From Rhodobacterales bacterium (GTDB taxonomy: Bacteria > Pseudomonadota > Alphaproteobacteria > Rhizobiales > Stappiaceae), in the NCBI GenBank assembly GCA_008107755.1, contig VIRH01000137.1:186001-250000 (forward strand): a DNA stretch of 64,000 nt. Reading direction: 5' to 3'. The translations under genes were made by a program, and so were the position numbers. Of this stretch, positions 54,658 through 63,483 are shown piece by piece. Numbering within the stretch: the stretch's first letter is position 1; every line of letters begins with the position of its first letter. The notes under the pieces were generated by a model that was given only the letters and a program-made list of their open reading frames with translations, searched no databases and was not told the DNA's origin.

Positions 54658-54667
54658 CTTAAGTCTC

Positions 54668-57600
54668 TCAGTGTGCATCCTGGCCGGCAGGCTCAGATGG
54701 TGAAACTCTGGCGGATTTTCCGCCGAAAACGCGCCTGACCGTTACGAAGAGCAACGGCACGAAGAAGATCCCGAGCACGGTCGAGGAGATCATGCCGCCC
54801 ATGACGCCGATGCCGATGGAGTTCTGCGCACCGGACCCGGCGCCCGTCGCGATCGCCAGCGGCGTGACGCCGAGGATGAAGGCGAAGGACGTCATCAGGA
54901 TCGGACGCAGGCGCTGGCGTGCCGCTTCCAGCGTGGCCTCCACGAGACCAAGCCCCTGATTCTGCCGCTCGATCGCGAATTCCACGATCAGAATTGCGTT
55001 CTTGGCGGCAAGACCGATGGTCGTCAAGAGCCCGACCTTGAAGTAGACGTCGTTGGTCTGGTCGAACAGAAGCGCGGCGGCGAGTGCGCCGAAGATGCCG
55101 ATCGGCACCGACAGCATCACCGAGAATGGAATCGACCAGCTCTCGTAAAGGGCAGCAAGGCTCAGGAACACGATCAGGATCGAGATCGCGTAGAGCGAGG
55201 TTGCCTGGTCGCCGGAAAGCCGCTCCTGGTAGGAGAGCCCCGTCCACTCGTGCACGAAGCCGGGCGGAAGCTGGCTGACGAGGTCGTCGATCGCGCTCAT
55301 GCCGTCGCCGGAGCTGACGCCCGGGGCGGACTGGCCCTGAAGTTCGACGGCGGACGCGCCGTTATAGCGCTCCAGCCGCGGCGAGCCGTAGGTCCAGCGC
55401 GAGGTCGAGAAGGCGCTGAAAGGCACCATGTCGCCGTTGCTGTTGCGCACATGCCAGAGGTCAAGATCCGACGGCTGCATGCGGTAGGCCGCATCGGCCT
55501 GGACGTAGACGGGCTTGATGCGGCCCCGGTCCATGAAGTCGTTGACGTAATTTGAACCCCAGGCGATGGAGAGCGACTGGTTGATGTCATTGACAGACAG
55601 GTCGAGAAGGCGCGCCTTTTCCGTGTCGATGTCGACCTTGAACTGCGGCTGGTCCTCCTGCCCGTTCGGACGCGTCGCGACCAGCTTGGGAGACTGGCCC
55701 GCCATACCGAGGAGTTGGTTGCGCACCTCCATCAGCCTGTCGTGGCCCGCACCGTTGATATCCTGCAGGTAGAAGGAAAAGCCGTTGGTGTTGCCCATGC
55801 CCTGGATCGCGGGCGGCGCGAGCGCGAACACCTGTGCGTCCTTGATCTGCGAAAAGGCACCCATTGCGCGACCGGCTACGGCCTGCGCACCGAGGCTCGG
55901 GTTCTCGCGTTCGGCGAAGTCCTTCATCCGCACGAAAGCAAGACCGACGTTCTGCCCCTGTCCGCCGAAACCGAAACCGGCCACGGTGAAGACGCTGTCG
56001 ACCGCATCCGGCTCCTCGTCGAGGAAGTGATCGCGGACCTGGTCCAGCACGGAAAGTGTCCGGCCCTGGGTTGCGCCCACGGGCAGATTGACCATGGCCA
56101 GAAGGATGCCCTGGTCTTCCTGCGGAAGGAAGGAGCTGGGCAGCTTGGTGAACATCCAGCCCATGGCCGCCGCAATCAGGACGAAGACGACCAGGAACCG
56201 CTTTCCGCGCTTCAGGATGCCGCCGTTTGCGCTACGGTATCCGTTGGCGCTGGCGTCAAACCCCTTGTTGAACCATGCGAAGGGACCGCGGGAGTGACCG
56301 TGGCTCCCCTTTTTCAGGATGGTTGCGCAAAGTGCGGGCGTGAGGATAAGCGCCACGAAGACCGACAGGACCATGGCCGAGACGATGGTGATGGAGAACT
56401 GTCGGTAGATGACGCCGACCGACCCGCCGAAGAAAGCCATGGGCACGAACACGGCCGAGAGTACGACGGCAATGCCGATCAGCGCGCCGGTGATCTCGTT
56501 CATGGACTTGCGCGTCGCCTCGCGTGGAGACAGCCCCTCCTCCGCCATGACGCGTTCGACGTTCTCCACCACGACGATGGCATCATCCACCAGAAGGCCA
56601 ATGGCCAGCACCATGGCGAACATGGTCAGCGTGTTGATCGAATAGCCGAACAGCGCAAGAATGCCGAATGTGCCGAGCAGAACCACCGGAATGGCAAGCG
56701 TCGGAATGATGGTCGCCCGAATGTTCTGCAGGAAGAGATACATCACCAGGAAAACCAGCACGACGGCTTCCAGCAGGGTGTGGACCACCTTCTCGATCGA
56801 GAGCTTGACGAAGGGCGTGGTGTCGTAGGGATAGACCACCTCGACGCCGGCAGGCAGCGTGGAGGACAGACGTTCGATCGTGTCGCGCACACGCTGCGCG
56901 GTGTCGATGGCATTTGCGCCGGTTGCCAGCGACACCGCCAGACCGGACGCGGGATTGCCATTGAAGGATGCCGCCGTCGCATAGCTTTCGTTGGCGACTT
57001 CCACACGGGCAACGTCGTTCAGGCGGACGACCGCACCTTCCTCGGAAGTTTTCAGGATGATGTCGCGGAACTGCTGCGCGGTCTGAAGACGGCTGGAAGC
57101 GGTGATGGTCGCGTTGAGCTGCTGGCCCTCGACCTGCGGCAAGCCGCCGAGCTGGCCTGCCGACACCTGCGTATTCTGCGCCTGGATGGCAGCGCTGACG
57201 TCGCCAGGCATCAGGTTGTATTTCAGCAGCTTGGTCGGATCGAGCCAGATACGCATCGCGTAGCCCGAGCCGAACAGCCGGGTCTCACCGACACCTTCGA
57301 CGCGCTTGAGCGTATCGTTCAGCGTATTGTCGACATAGTCGGCGATATCGGTCGACGTCAGGCGGCCGTCATTGGAAACGAAGCCAATCACCATCAGGAA
57401 GCCCGAGGAGGACTTCGTCACGGTGATGCCCGTGTTCTGGACGACCTGCGGCAACTGGCTGGAGACGAGCTGCAGCTTGTTCTGCACCTGCATCTGCGCA
57501 ACGTCCGGATCGGCGTCGGAGGAGAAGGTCAGCGAAAGCTGGGCCGACCCCGTGGCCGACGATGTCGCGGTCATGTAGTCCAGGTGGTCGATGCCCGACA

Positions 57601-57805
57601 TGCCCTGCTCGATCACCTTGGTGATGGAGTTTTCGACAGTGTCGGCATCGGCGCCCGGATAGTTGGCGCTGATGTTGATGGTGGTCGGGGCGATCTGCGG
57701 ATATTGCGAAACGGAGAGCGTCGTGATGGCGAGTGCCCCTGCCAGCATCGTGACAATGGCAATCACCCAGGCAAAGATCGGCCTGTCGATAAAGAATGCT
57801 GACAT
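54668..57805 (-). CDS. RND multidrug efflux pump, inner-membrane subunit (HAE1 family)
   Basis: A 1045-aa proton-driven transporter of the AcrB/MexB type with 12 membrane segments and two large periplasmic loops. N-terminus MSAFFIDRPIFAWVIAIV. Proton-relay aspartates are in GLLVDDAIVVVENVERV in TM4, and the second half has the TM11-12 motif IGLAAKNAILIVEFA. Its start overlaps the adaptor stop by one base. Drug range is not predictable; the NodT partner and a divergent TetR regulator are like those of rhizobial plant-flavonoid or multidrug pumps. Confidence 0.95.
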   Translation of the reverse strand: MSAFFIDRPIFAWVIAIVTMLAGALAITTLSVSQYPQIAPTTINISANYPGADADTVENSITKVIEQGMSGIDHLDYMTATSSATGSAQLSLTFSSDADPDVAQMQVQNKLQLVSSQLPQVVQNTGITVTKSSSGFLMVIGFVSNDGRLTSTDIADYVDNTLNDTLKRVEGVGETRLFGSGYAMRIWLDPTKLLKYNLMPGDVSAAIQAQNTQVSAGQLGGLPQVEGQQLNATITASSRLQTAQQFRDIILKTSEEGAVVRLNDVARVEVANESYATAASFNGNPASGLAVSLATGANAIDTAQRVRDTIERLSSTLPAGVEVVYPYDTTPFVKLSIEKVVHTLLEAVVLVFLVMYLFLQNIRATIIPTLAIPVVLLGTFGILALFGYSINTLTMFAMVLAIGLLVDDAIVVVENVERVMAEEGLSPREATRKSMNEITGALIGIAVVLSAVFVPMAFFGGSVGVIYRQFSITIVSAMVLSVFVALILTPALCATILKKGSHGHSRGPFAWFNKGFDASANGYRSANGGILKRGKRFLVVFVLIAAAMGWMFTKLPSSFLPQEDQGILLAMVNLPVGATQGRTLSVLDQVRDHFLDEEPDAVDSVFTVAGFGFGGQGQNVGLAFVRMKDFAERENPSLGAQAVAGRAMGAFSQIKDAQVFALAPPAIQGMGNTNGFSFYLQDINGAGHDRLMEVRNQLLGMAGQSPKLVATRPNGQEDQPQFKVDIDTEKARLLDLSVNDINQSLSIAWGSNYVNDFMDRGRIKPVYVQADAAYRMQPSDLDLWHVRNSNGDMVPFSAFSTSRWTYGSPRLERYNGASAVELQGQSAPGVSSGDGMSAIDDLVSQLPPGFVHEWTGLSYQERLSGDQATSLYAISILIVFLSLAALYESWSIPFSVMLSVPIGIFGALAAALLFDQTNDVYFKVGLLTTIGLAAKNAILIVEFAIERQNQGLGLVEATLEAARQRLRPILMTSFAFILGVTPLAIATGAGSGAQNSIGIGVMGGMISSTVLGIFFVPLLFVTVRRVFGGKSARVSPSEPAGQDAH

Positions 57806-59049
57806 CAGTTGGCTGTCTCACCTTTTGTCGAGACCGCCTCCCCGCGGCTCTCCACCTCCCCCGTGGTTTCATCGATCGTCACCAGCATGCCGGTGGCTTC
57901 CTGGCCGGCGCGCACGAACAGCGATCCTTCCACAATGATCCGGTCGCCGTCGGAAATGCCCTCGCTGACCAGCCAGTTGTTGCCGACATTGCCGTCGACC
58001 TCGAGAATGCGCTCCTCGACCTTGCCGTCCTTCGACAGGAACAGCGCCGTCGGCTCGCCGCGCGCGTTCCGGGTCACCGCCCGCTGGGGCACGACGAAGG
58101 AATTCTGGGCAATGCCCTCCTCGACGAGGGCCTGGACATACATGCCCGGCAGCAGCAGCCGCTCGGGATTCGGGAATTCGGCGCGCAACGTATAGGTCCC
58201 GGTGGTCGGATCGACGTAGGCCTCGGAGAATTCGAGCTTGCCTTCCTGCGGATATTCCTCGCCGGTTTCCAGAAGCAGCCGGACCTTGACGTTGTCGCCG
58301 TTCAGCTTGATCCGGCCTTCGCGAACGGCCTTGCGCAGCTTCAGCAGGTTGGTGCTGGACTGGGTCACGTCCACATTCATCGGGTCGAGCTGGCGGATGG
58401 TTGTCAGCGGGGCCGCCTGACTGGCCGTCACGAGCGCACCGACGTTCAGCGTCGAGGCCTCGATGCGGCCGGAGATCGGTGCGCGAATGACGGTGTTGTC
58501 GAGATCGATCTTCGCGGTCTGCACGGCGGCCCTGGAGGCGGCGACATCCGCCTTCGCCTGCGCGAGCGCGGCCGTCGCGTCGTCCAGCTCCTGCTTGGCA
58601 ACCGCGTTCTGCTTGATCAGTTCTCCGTAGCGGTCGACCTTGGTCTGTGCGCTCGGCAGCGCGGCTTCCGCCTTCTGCAGGTTCGCCTGGGCACTGTCGT
58701 AGGCAGCCTGGTAGACGTCATCGTCGATGCGATAGAGAATCGCGCCCTCTTCGACTTCCGTGCCCTCGTCAAAGAGGCGTTCCTTGATGATACCGCCAAC
58801 CTCGGGCCGCACTTCCGCAACCAGCGAGGCAGCGGTCCTGCCAGACAGCTTCGCGGTGATGGCGACCGACCGGGAATCCAGCTCGATCACGCCGACTTCC
58901 GGTTTGGGGGCATTGCCGCCGCCCTGCTGGGCGTGGACCGGGCTGACGAACACTCCGAGAGACAGAATGAGAGCAGTTGAAATTCCAAACAAAAAGCTGA
59001 CCTTGGAGCACTTGGGAGAAGTGCCGAGGACGAGAGATACACACATCAT
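57805..59049 (-). CDS. RND efflux periplasmic adaptor subunit (membrane fusion protein)
   Basis: A 414-aa adaptor linking pump and outer-membrane channel. Signal sequence about 18-40 (GISTALILSLGVFVSPVHA). Family order: lipoyl half-motif VRPEVGGIIKERLFDEGTEV, coiled-coil hairpin (about 105-170, AAYDSAQANLQKAEAAL), lipoyl second half IRAPISGRIEASTLNVGALV, then beta-barrel and membrane-proximal domains (RAVTRNARGEPTALFL). Start at 59049 or the next ATG at 59046. First gene of the efflux operon, divergent from tetR. Confidence 0.93.
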   Translation of the reverse strand: MMCVSLVLGTSPKCSKVSFLFGISTALILSLGVFVSPVHAQQGGGNAPKPEVGVIELDSRSVAITAKLSGRTAASLVAEVRPEVGGIIKERLFDEGTEVEEGAILYRIDDDVYQAAYDSAQANLQKAEAALPSAQTKVDRYGELIKQNAVAKQELDDATAALAQAKADVAASRAAVQTAKIDLDNTVIRAPISGRIEASTLNVGALVTASQAAPLTTIRQLDPMNVDVTQSSTNLLKLRKAVREGRIKLNGDNVKVRLLLETGEEYPQEGKLEFSEAYVDPTTGTYTLRAEFPNPERLLLPGMYVQALVEEGIAQNSFVVPQRAVTRNARGEPTALFLSKDGKVEERILEVDGNVGNNWLVSEGISDGDRIIVEGSLFVRAGQEATGMLVTIDETTGEVESRGEAVSTKGETAN

Positions 59050-59178
59050 CTAAAGCGGACCCTATTGCAACCCGATTGGGCTCGAATTTTAGAAAACTTT
59101 CAGGTACCAGTAATATACGACGCGATCCGCCGTCAATGAAAAATCGGTAAAAAGCCGTATCGCAGGGAGGGAAGTTTC

Positions 59179-59865
59179 ATGCAGGCCGAGGAGCTGACAG
59201 AAATGCAAGAAAAAGACGCAGCGGAATCTGGAGACAAGGCCGCAGCCTGCCGTCAACGCGGCCGTCAGAAGATTCACGACGAGGAGGAACTCAAGTCCAG
59301 GATCATCGAGATCGCCTTCAAGACGTTTCATGAACATTCGTTCAAGGGCACCACGATGGCCCTGATTGCAAAGAATGTCGGCATCTCGAAACGCACGCTC
59401 TACCAGAGCTTTCCCTCGAAGATCGAACTCTTCGCCGAGCTTGCGATCCGTCACCGGTCGAACCTGATCGACCTGCCGCGCGACTACGATGGCTATACGC
59501 TGGAGGAAACCTTGAGGGCCGTCTTCAAGGTCGACCAGACGCGCGAGGAACACTACCAGCGCGCCAGCGAGACGCGGCTCTTCTATGCCGAGGCCGTCGC
59601 GAACCCGGAACTGGGCCAGCTCTTGAAGAAGCATTTCGGCAGCGACCTGCATGACCTTCTGGCCGAGTGGATCGAGCAGGAAGTGGAACGCGGGCGCATC
59701 GTCTCCGACTCGCCGCGCGACACCGCGAAATACCTGCTCGATGTGCTTGTCGCCGCGCGGCTGTTCCGGCCGAACACACCCGACCCCATTCCAGGCCTGT
59801 CGGACATTCCGACCTATCTCGAACACGCCATCAAGATCATCCTGAAGGGCCTCGTGCCGCGCTGA
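59179..59865 (+). CDS. TetR-family repressor of the efflux operon
   Basis: A 228-aa regulator. After a charged N-terminal tail of about 35 residues, the helix-turn-helix spans about 38-85 (IIEIAFKTFHEHSFKGTTMA, IAKNVGISKRTLYQSFPSK). The C-terminal ligand domain resembles the AcrR/AefR-like C-terminal group (FYAEAVANPELGQLL). It is divergent from the adaptor gene across 129 bp and probably represses the pump. A clear operator palindrome was not found by eye. Confidence 0.9.
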   Translation: MQAEELTEMQEKDAAESGDKAAACRQRGRQKIHDEEELKSRIIEIAFKTFHEHSFKGTTMALIAKNVGISKRTLYQSFPSKIELFAELAIRHRSNLIDLPRDYDGYTLEETLRAVFKVDQTREEHYQRASETRLFYAEAVANPELGQLLKKHFGSDLHDLLAEWIEQEVERGRIVSDSPRDTAKYLLDVLVAARLFRPNTPDPIPGLSDIPTYLEHAIKIILKGLVPR

Positions 59866-59911
59866 GCCATGGCGGGACCGGATCGCGATACGAACCGGCC
59901 CCTCGGCACTG

Positions 59912-61279
59912 TCAGAGAACGGCGAGAACGCTCTTCTTCGCGGCATCCACGATCATATCGGCCTCCTCGCGTGTCAGGCACAGCGGCGGGGCGAAGCCGA
60001 TGATGTCGCCCTGGGGCATTGCCCTTGCGATGACGCCGTTCTTCAATAGCTCGGCGGCGACGGCCGGGCCGACCTTGCGGGCCGGATCGAAGAATGTCCG
60101 GGTTTCCCGGTCCTCCACGAATTCGACGGCCATCAGGAGACCCTCGCCGCGGATCTCGCCGACGTTCGCATGACCGGCGAGCGCATCCGTCAGCGCCTGT
60201 TTCATGTAGCTGCCGACGGAGCCGGCGTTGGCAACGAGGCCGAGGCTGTCGACCAGTTCGAGGTTGGCAATGCCCGCCGCCGCGCCGACAGGATGCGCCG
60301 AGTAGGTCCAGCCGTGGCCGATGGGACCGTTTTCGTCCGTGCCCTTCACAAGGACATCCCACATCTTCTTTCCGACGATGGAGCCCGACAGAGGGGCGTA
60401 GGCCGAGGTCAGGCCCTTGGCGATGGTGATGAGATCGGCTTCCATGTCGTAGTGGTCGGAGCCGAACATGGTGCCGAGACGTCCAAAGCCGGTGACCACC
60501 TCGTCGGCGATCAGCAGGATATCGTGTTTCTTCAGGATCGGCTGGATCGCCTGCCAGTATCCTGCTGGCGGCGGCACCAGACCGCCGGTTCCCATGGCCG
60601 GCTCGCCGATGAAGGCGGCGATGGTGTCCGCGCCTTCACGCTCGATCAGCGCTTCGAGTTCGGCGGCGCAATGGGCAACGAAATCCGCCTCGCTCATGGC
60701 AAGGTCCGGGCGGCGGAAATAATAGGGCGACTCGGTGTGCAGCACCTGCGCGAACGGCAGGTCGAACTTCTTGTGGAAGAGTTCCAGACCGGTCAGCGAT
60801 CCGGTCATCAGGCCGGAGCCGTGGTAGCCGCGCCAGCGGGAGATGATCTTCTTCTTTTCCGGACGGCCGAGGATGTTGTTGTAGTACCAGACGAGCTTGA
60901 TGTTGGTCTCGTTCGCATCCGATCCGCCGAGACCGAAATAGACCTTGGACATGTTCGCCGGGGCGCGATCGAGGATCATCCTGGAAAGGGTGATGGAGGC
61001 CTCTGTCCCGTGACCGACATAGGCATGGTAATAGGCAAGCTTCTTCGCCTGCTCGGCAATCGCCTCCGCAATCTCCTGCCGGCCGTAGCCGACGTTGACG
61101 CAGTAGAGCCCGGCAAAGGCATCCAGCAGGCGGGTGCCGTCACGGTCCTCGATGTGGACGCCGGAGCCGGTCTCGACTATGCGGCTCGGCGCTTCGCCGC
61201 GCGCATGCTGGGCAAGGTGCGAGGAAGGGTGGAAGAAATTTTCCCGATCCCACTGATCGAGCTGGTCGTTGCGCAGCAT
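59912..61279 (-). CDS. doeD: Class III aminotransferase, probable L-2,4-diaminobutyrate transaminase (DoeD/Atf)
   Basis: A 455-aa PLP enzyme. Start at 61279 (MLRNDQLDQWDRENF) after AAGGA. The fold-type I landmarks are FAGLYCVNVGYG, GGSDANETNIKLV, the cofactor-binding Asp in LLIADEVVTGFGR and the Schiff-base Lys 288 in ITIAKGLTSAYAP. By sequence alone it is an omega-amino-acid transaminase. Its place beside an AsnC/Lrp gene, enuR and eutB matches the atf gene of marine ectoine clusters, where it would turn diaminobutyrate from ectoine into aspartate semialdehyde. That role is inferred from context. Confidence 0.8.
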   Translation of the reverse strand: MLRNDQLDQWDRENFFHPSSHLAQHARGEAPSRIVETGSGVHIEDRDGTRLLDAFAGLYCVNVGYGRQEIAEAIAEQAKKLAYYHAYVGHGTEASITLSRMILDRAPANMSKVYFGLGGSDANETNIKLVWYYNNILGRPEKKKIISRWRGYHGSGLMTGSLTGLELFHKKFDLPFAQVLHTESPYYFRRPDLAMSEADFVAHCAAELEALIEREGADTIAAFIGEPAMGTGGLVPPPAGYWQAIQPILKKHDILLIADEVVTGFGRLGTMFGSDHYDMEADLITIAKGLTSAYAPLSGSIVGKKMWDVLVKGTDENGPIGHGWTYSAHPVGAAAGIANLELVDSLGLVANAGSVGSYMKQALTDALAGHANVGEIRGEGLLMAVEFVEDRETRTFFDPARKVGPAVAAELLKNGVIARAMPQGDIIGFAPPLCLTREEADMIVDAAKKSVLAVL

Positions 61280-61412
61280 GGCGTGTCCTTCTGTCCGCGG
61301 ATCGGAGTCCCTAAAATCGGCACCGTCCGGCATCGTCGATTCCGGCTCACGGTAGCCGGGAGAGGGCAGAGGAAGTGCCTGCGGCTCCAGAGGCCCGGCA
61401 GACGAACCGTCT

Positions 61413-61934
61413 TTAATCATCCGTCTGGAGAGATGAAACGTCCGGTCCAGAGGCGTCGGCAAGACGGTGCAGAGGCGGCACGCCCCCCGTCTTCACCGGC
61501 TTGGTGACAACATAGGTGTAATAGCGCGCAAGGCCGATGCGCCCGTCGAGCAGGGTGTCGATCAGCTGCTGGTAACTTTCGATATCGCGCGTAACGACAT
61601 GAAGGACATAATCGAAGCCACCGCCGATGGCCCAGCAGGAGACAATCTCGTCCCGCTGTTCGATCGTGCGCTCGAAGGTCTGGAAACTTTCGGCCCTGTG
61701 GTTTTCCAGCTCCACGGTGACGAACACCTCGATATGCGCGGCGACATGCTTCAGGGAGATCTCGGCGCGATATCCGCGGATGACGCCCGCGTCCTCCAGG
61801 CGCTTCAGGCGCTCCCAGAGAGGTGTCGGCGACAGGTTCACACGCTTGGCAAGCTCAGCCTTCGACAGCCGCCCCTCTCGGGACAGCGTGGCGAGAATTT
61901 TCAGATCGCGGTCATCGAGTTTCAGCCCCTGCAT
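61413..61934 (-). CDS. AsnC/Lrp-family regulator of ectoine catabolism (AsnC/DoeX-like)
   Basis: A 173-aa regulator. Start at 61934 (MQGLKLDDRDLKILATL). HTH at about 5-60 (SKAELAKRVNLSPTPLWERL), then a RAM ligand domain (VFVTVELENHRAESFQTFE, CWAIGGGFDYVLHVVTRD). Ectoine degradation clusters commonly carry such a gene, whose protein responds to diaminobutyrate intermediates in studied cases. It is divergent from enuR with 63 bp between them and precedes the aminotransferase by 133 bp. Confidence 0.86.
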   Translation of the reverse strand: MQGLKLDDRDLKILATLSREGRLSKAELAKRVNLSPTPLWERLKRLEDAGVIRGYRAEISLKHVAAHIEVFVTVELENHRAESFQTFERTIEQRDEIVSCWAIGGGFDYVLHVVTRDIESYQQLIDTLLDGRIGLARYYTYVVTKPVKTGGVPPLHRLADASGPDVSSLQTDD

Positions 61935-61992
61935 GGGCCGACCATGGGCAGATAGCCACCCCTTGTCAATTGTTATGAAACCGGCAAATATC

Positions 61993-62004
61993 AAATCATG
62001 ACAA
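61993..62004. promoter_or_regulatory. 12-bp motif shared with the eutB promoter, copy 1
   Basis: AAATCATGACAA overlaps the enuR start codon. Its exact reverse complement TTGTCATGATTT lies at 63403-63414 upstream of eutB. A binding site for EnuR or the AsnC protein is a possible reading. Confidence 0.3.
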
Positions 62005-63386
62005 TCTGGAAAAACCTCGCGAGCAAGATCCACCGACCGGCCTACAGATCGCTCGCGGATCTGATTTCCAGGTTAATCGACAAGGGCGAGCTGCAGATTG
62101 GCGAGCGACTGCCGACGCACAGGGACCTTGCCTATCAGCTCGACCTCAGCGTTCAGACCGTCAGTCGCGCCTATGACGAACTGGCGCGGCGAAGCCTGAT
62201 CGACGGAAAGGTCGGCCGCGGCACCTTCGTCAGTGCACGCCCTGCCGAAACGCGTCCGCCCTATCTGCAGGACCTGCAGGAAGAACGGCTGCTGGACTTC
62301 TCCAACCTGAAGCCGGTTTCGTCTGAAATGCACATGGAGCGGATGAAGGCAACGCTTGCGGATCTTTCGCAAACGCTCACCCCCTCCTCGATCTTCTCCA
62401 TCCGTCCGGCAAACGCCCTGCGCCCCTACCGGGAAGCGGCCGTGAAATGGCTTGGCCTGTGCGGCGTGAGCGCATCGCCCGACCGTATCCTTCCGACCAA
62501 TGGCAGCAGTTCGGCCATGACCACGGCGATCCTGACCGCGGCGGGGGCCGGCGGGGTGGTCGCCGCCGAGCGGTACTGTCATCACCCGCTGATCCGGCTG
62601 TCCCGCTATCTCGACCTGCGGCTGCAGGGCATAGAGCAGGACAGGGAAGGCCCCCTTCCCGAGGCCCTCGACACGTTCTGCAAATCAATGCGGATCGATG
62701 CGCTTCACGTTCTTCCGAACGGGCTCGGCCCGCTTGCCCTCGTCATGGGCCTCGAACGCCGGCAGGCGATCGCCGATCTTGCCCGGAAACATGAGTTTCT
62801 GATCGTTGAAAACGACGCCTGGGGCCCGGTTCAACCGAAGCGCCTTCCGCCGATCGTTTCTCTGGCGCCGGAGCGGACCCTCTATTACACGAGTTTCACC
62901 AAATGCCTGCTTCCCGGGTTTCGGCAGGGATATCTCGTCGTGCCGGAAGCCCTGGAGCCGGCGGCGGAAAACCGCCACCTTGCGACCGACTGGATCGCAA
63001 CGCCGCTGATTGCGGAGATAGCCGCGCGCTGGATCGAGGATGGCACCGCGGAGGACCTGCTTTCCTGGCAGAAGGATGAGCTCGCGCGGCGCAACCGCAT
63101 TGCGTCCGAGGTTTTCAGCGGCATTGCCCATCACGGCAGCCCGAACGGCCTTCATATCTGGCTGCCGCTCGCCGCGCAGTGGCCTGAAAGCACATTCGTC
63201 GAGAACGCTCGCCAGAAGGGCGTGATCCTTGCACCGGGATCGGCGTTCGCGCTGGCGGGATCACCGCCGAACCCCGGGGTCCGCATCTGCCTCGGCAACA
63301 TGGGCGAAGACCAGTTCCGCTATGGACTGGAGGTGCTGTCCCGGCTCTACCGGAGCCGTCCTGAGCCGGAGCCGTTCGCCTTCTGA
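61998..63386 (+). CDS. enuR: MocR/GabR-type regulator of ectoine utilisation (EnuR)
   Basis: A 462-aa fusion of a GntR winged helix (about 10-78; GERLPTHRDLAYQLDLSVQT and GRGTFVSARP) and a class I aminotransferase-like domain (about 100-455). The PLP-binding lysine is at residue 302 in TSFTKCLLPGFRQGYL, the same number as the lysine I recall for EnuR of Ruegeria pomeroyi. EnuR represses ectoine genes until an ectoine breakdown product reacts with its PLP. Its position between asnC and eutB supports the name. The pyridine-contact motif reads VENDAWGP. Confidence 0.87.
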   Translation: MTIWKNLASKIHRPAYRSLADLISRLIDKGELQIGERLPTHRDLAYQLDLSVQTVSRAYDELARRSLIDGKVGRGTFVSARPAETRPPYLQDLQEERLLDFSNLKPVSSEMHMERMKATLADLSQTLTPSSIFSIRPANALRPYREAAVKWLGLCGVSASPDRILPTNGSSSAMTTAILTAAGAGGVVAAERYCHHPLIRLSRYLDLRLQGIEQDREGPLPEALDTFCKSMRIDALHVLPNGLGPLALVMGLERRQAIADLARKHEFLIVENDAWGPVQPKRLPPIVSLAPERTLYYTSFTKCLLPGFRQGYLVVPEALEPAAENRHLATDWIATPLIAEIAARWIEDGTAEDLLSWQKDELARRNRIASEVFSGIAHHGSPNGLHIWLPLAAQWPESTFVENARQKGVILAPGSAFALAGSPPNPGVRICLGNMGEDQFRYGLEVLSRLYRSRPEPEPFAF

Positions 63387-63402
63387 GCAACGCCTGAAAA
63401 CA

Positions 63403-63440
63403 TTGTCATGATTTAATATTCCGATTGACGTGCAATTGAC
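63403..63440 (+). promoter_or_regulatory. Regulatory motifs upstream of eutB
   Basis: TTGTCATGATTT at 63403-63414 mirrors the motif at the enuR start. It is followed by ATTGAC at 63424-63429 and again at 63435-63440, an 11-bp (one helical turn) direct repeat. I find no clear -10, so the sites may act with an activator or be repressor contacts. Confidence 0.35.
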
Positions 63441-63483
63441 CTCCTTTCAGGGTGAACCGAGTTCATGTTGGAAGGGGAAACCC

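Noticed and set aside
55715..57802. 695-codon open frame antisense to the RND pump gene
   Set aside because: His/Arg/Asp-rich shadow of a GC-rich coding strand; the opposite strand encodes a complete, well-conserved pump.
60170..61507. 445-codon open frame antisense to the aminotransferase
   Set aside because: Shadow frame without family features; the minus-strand enzyme is complete with all catalytic residues.
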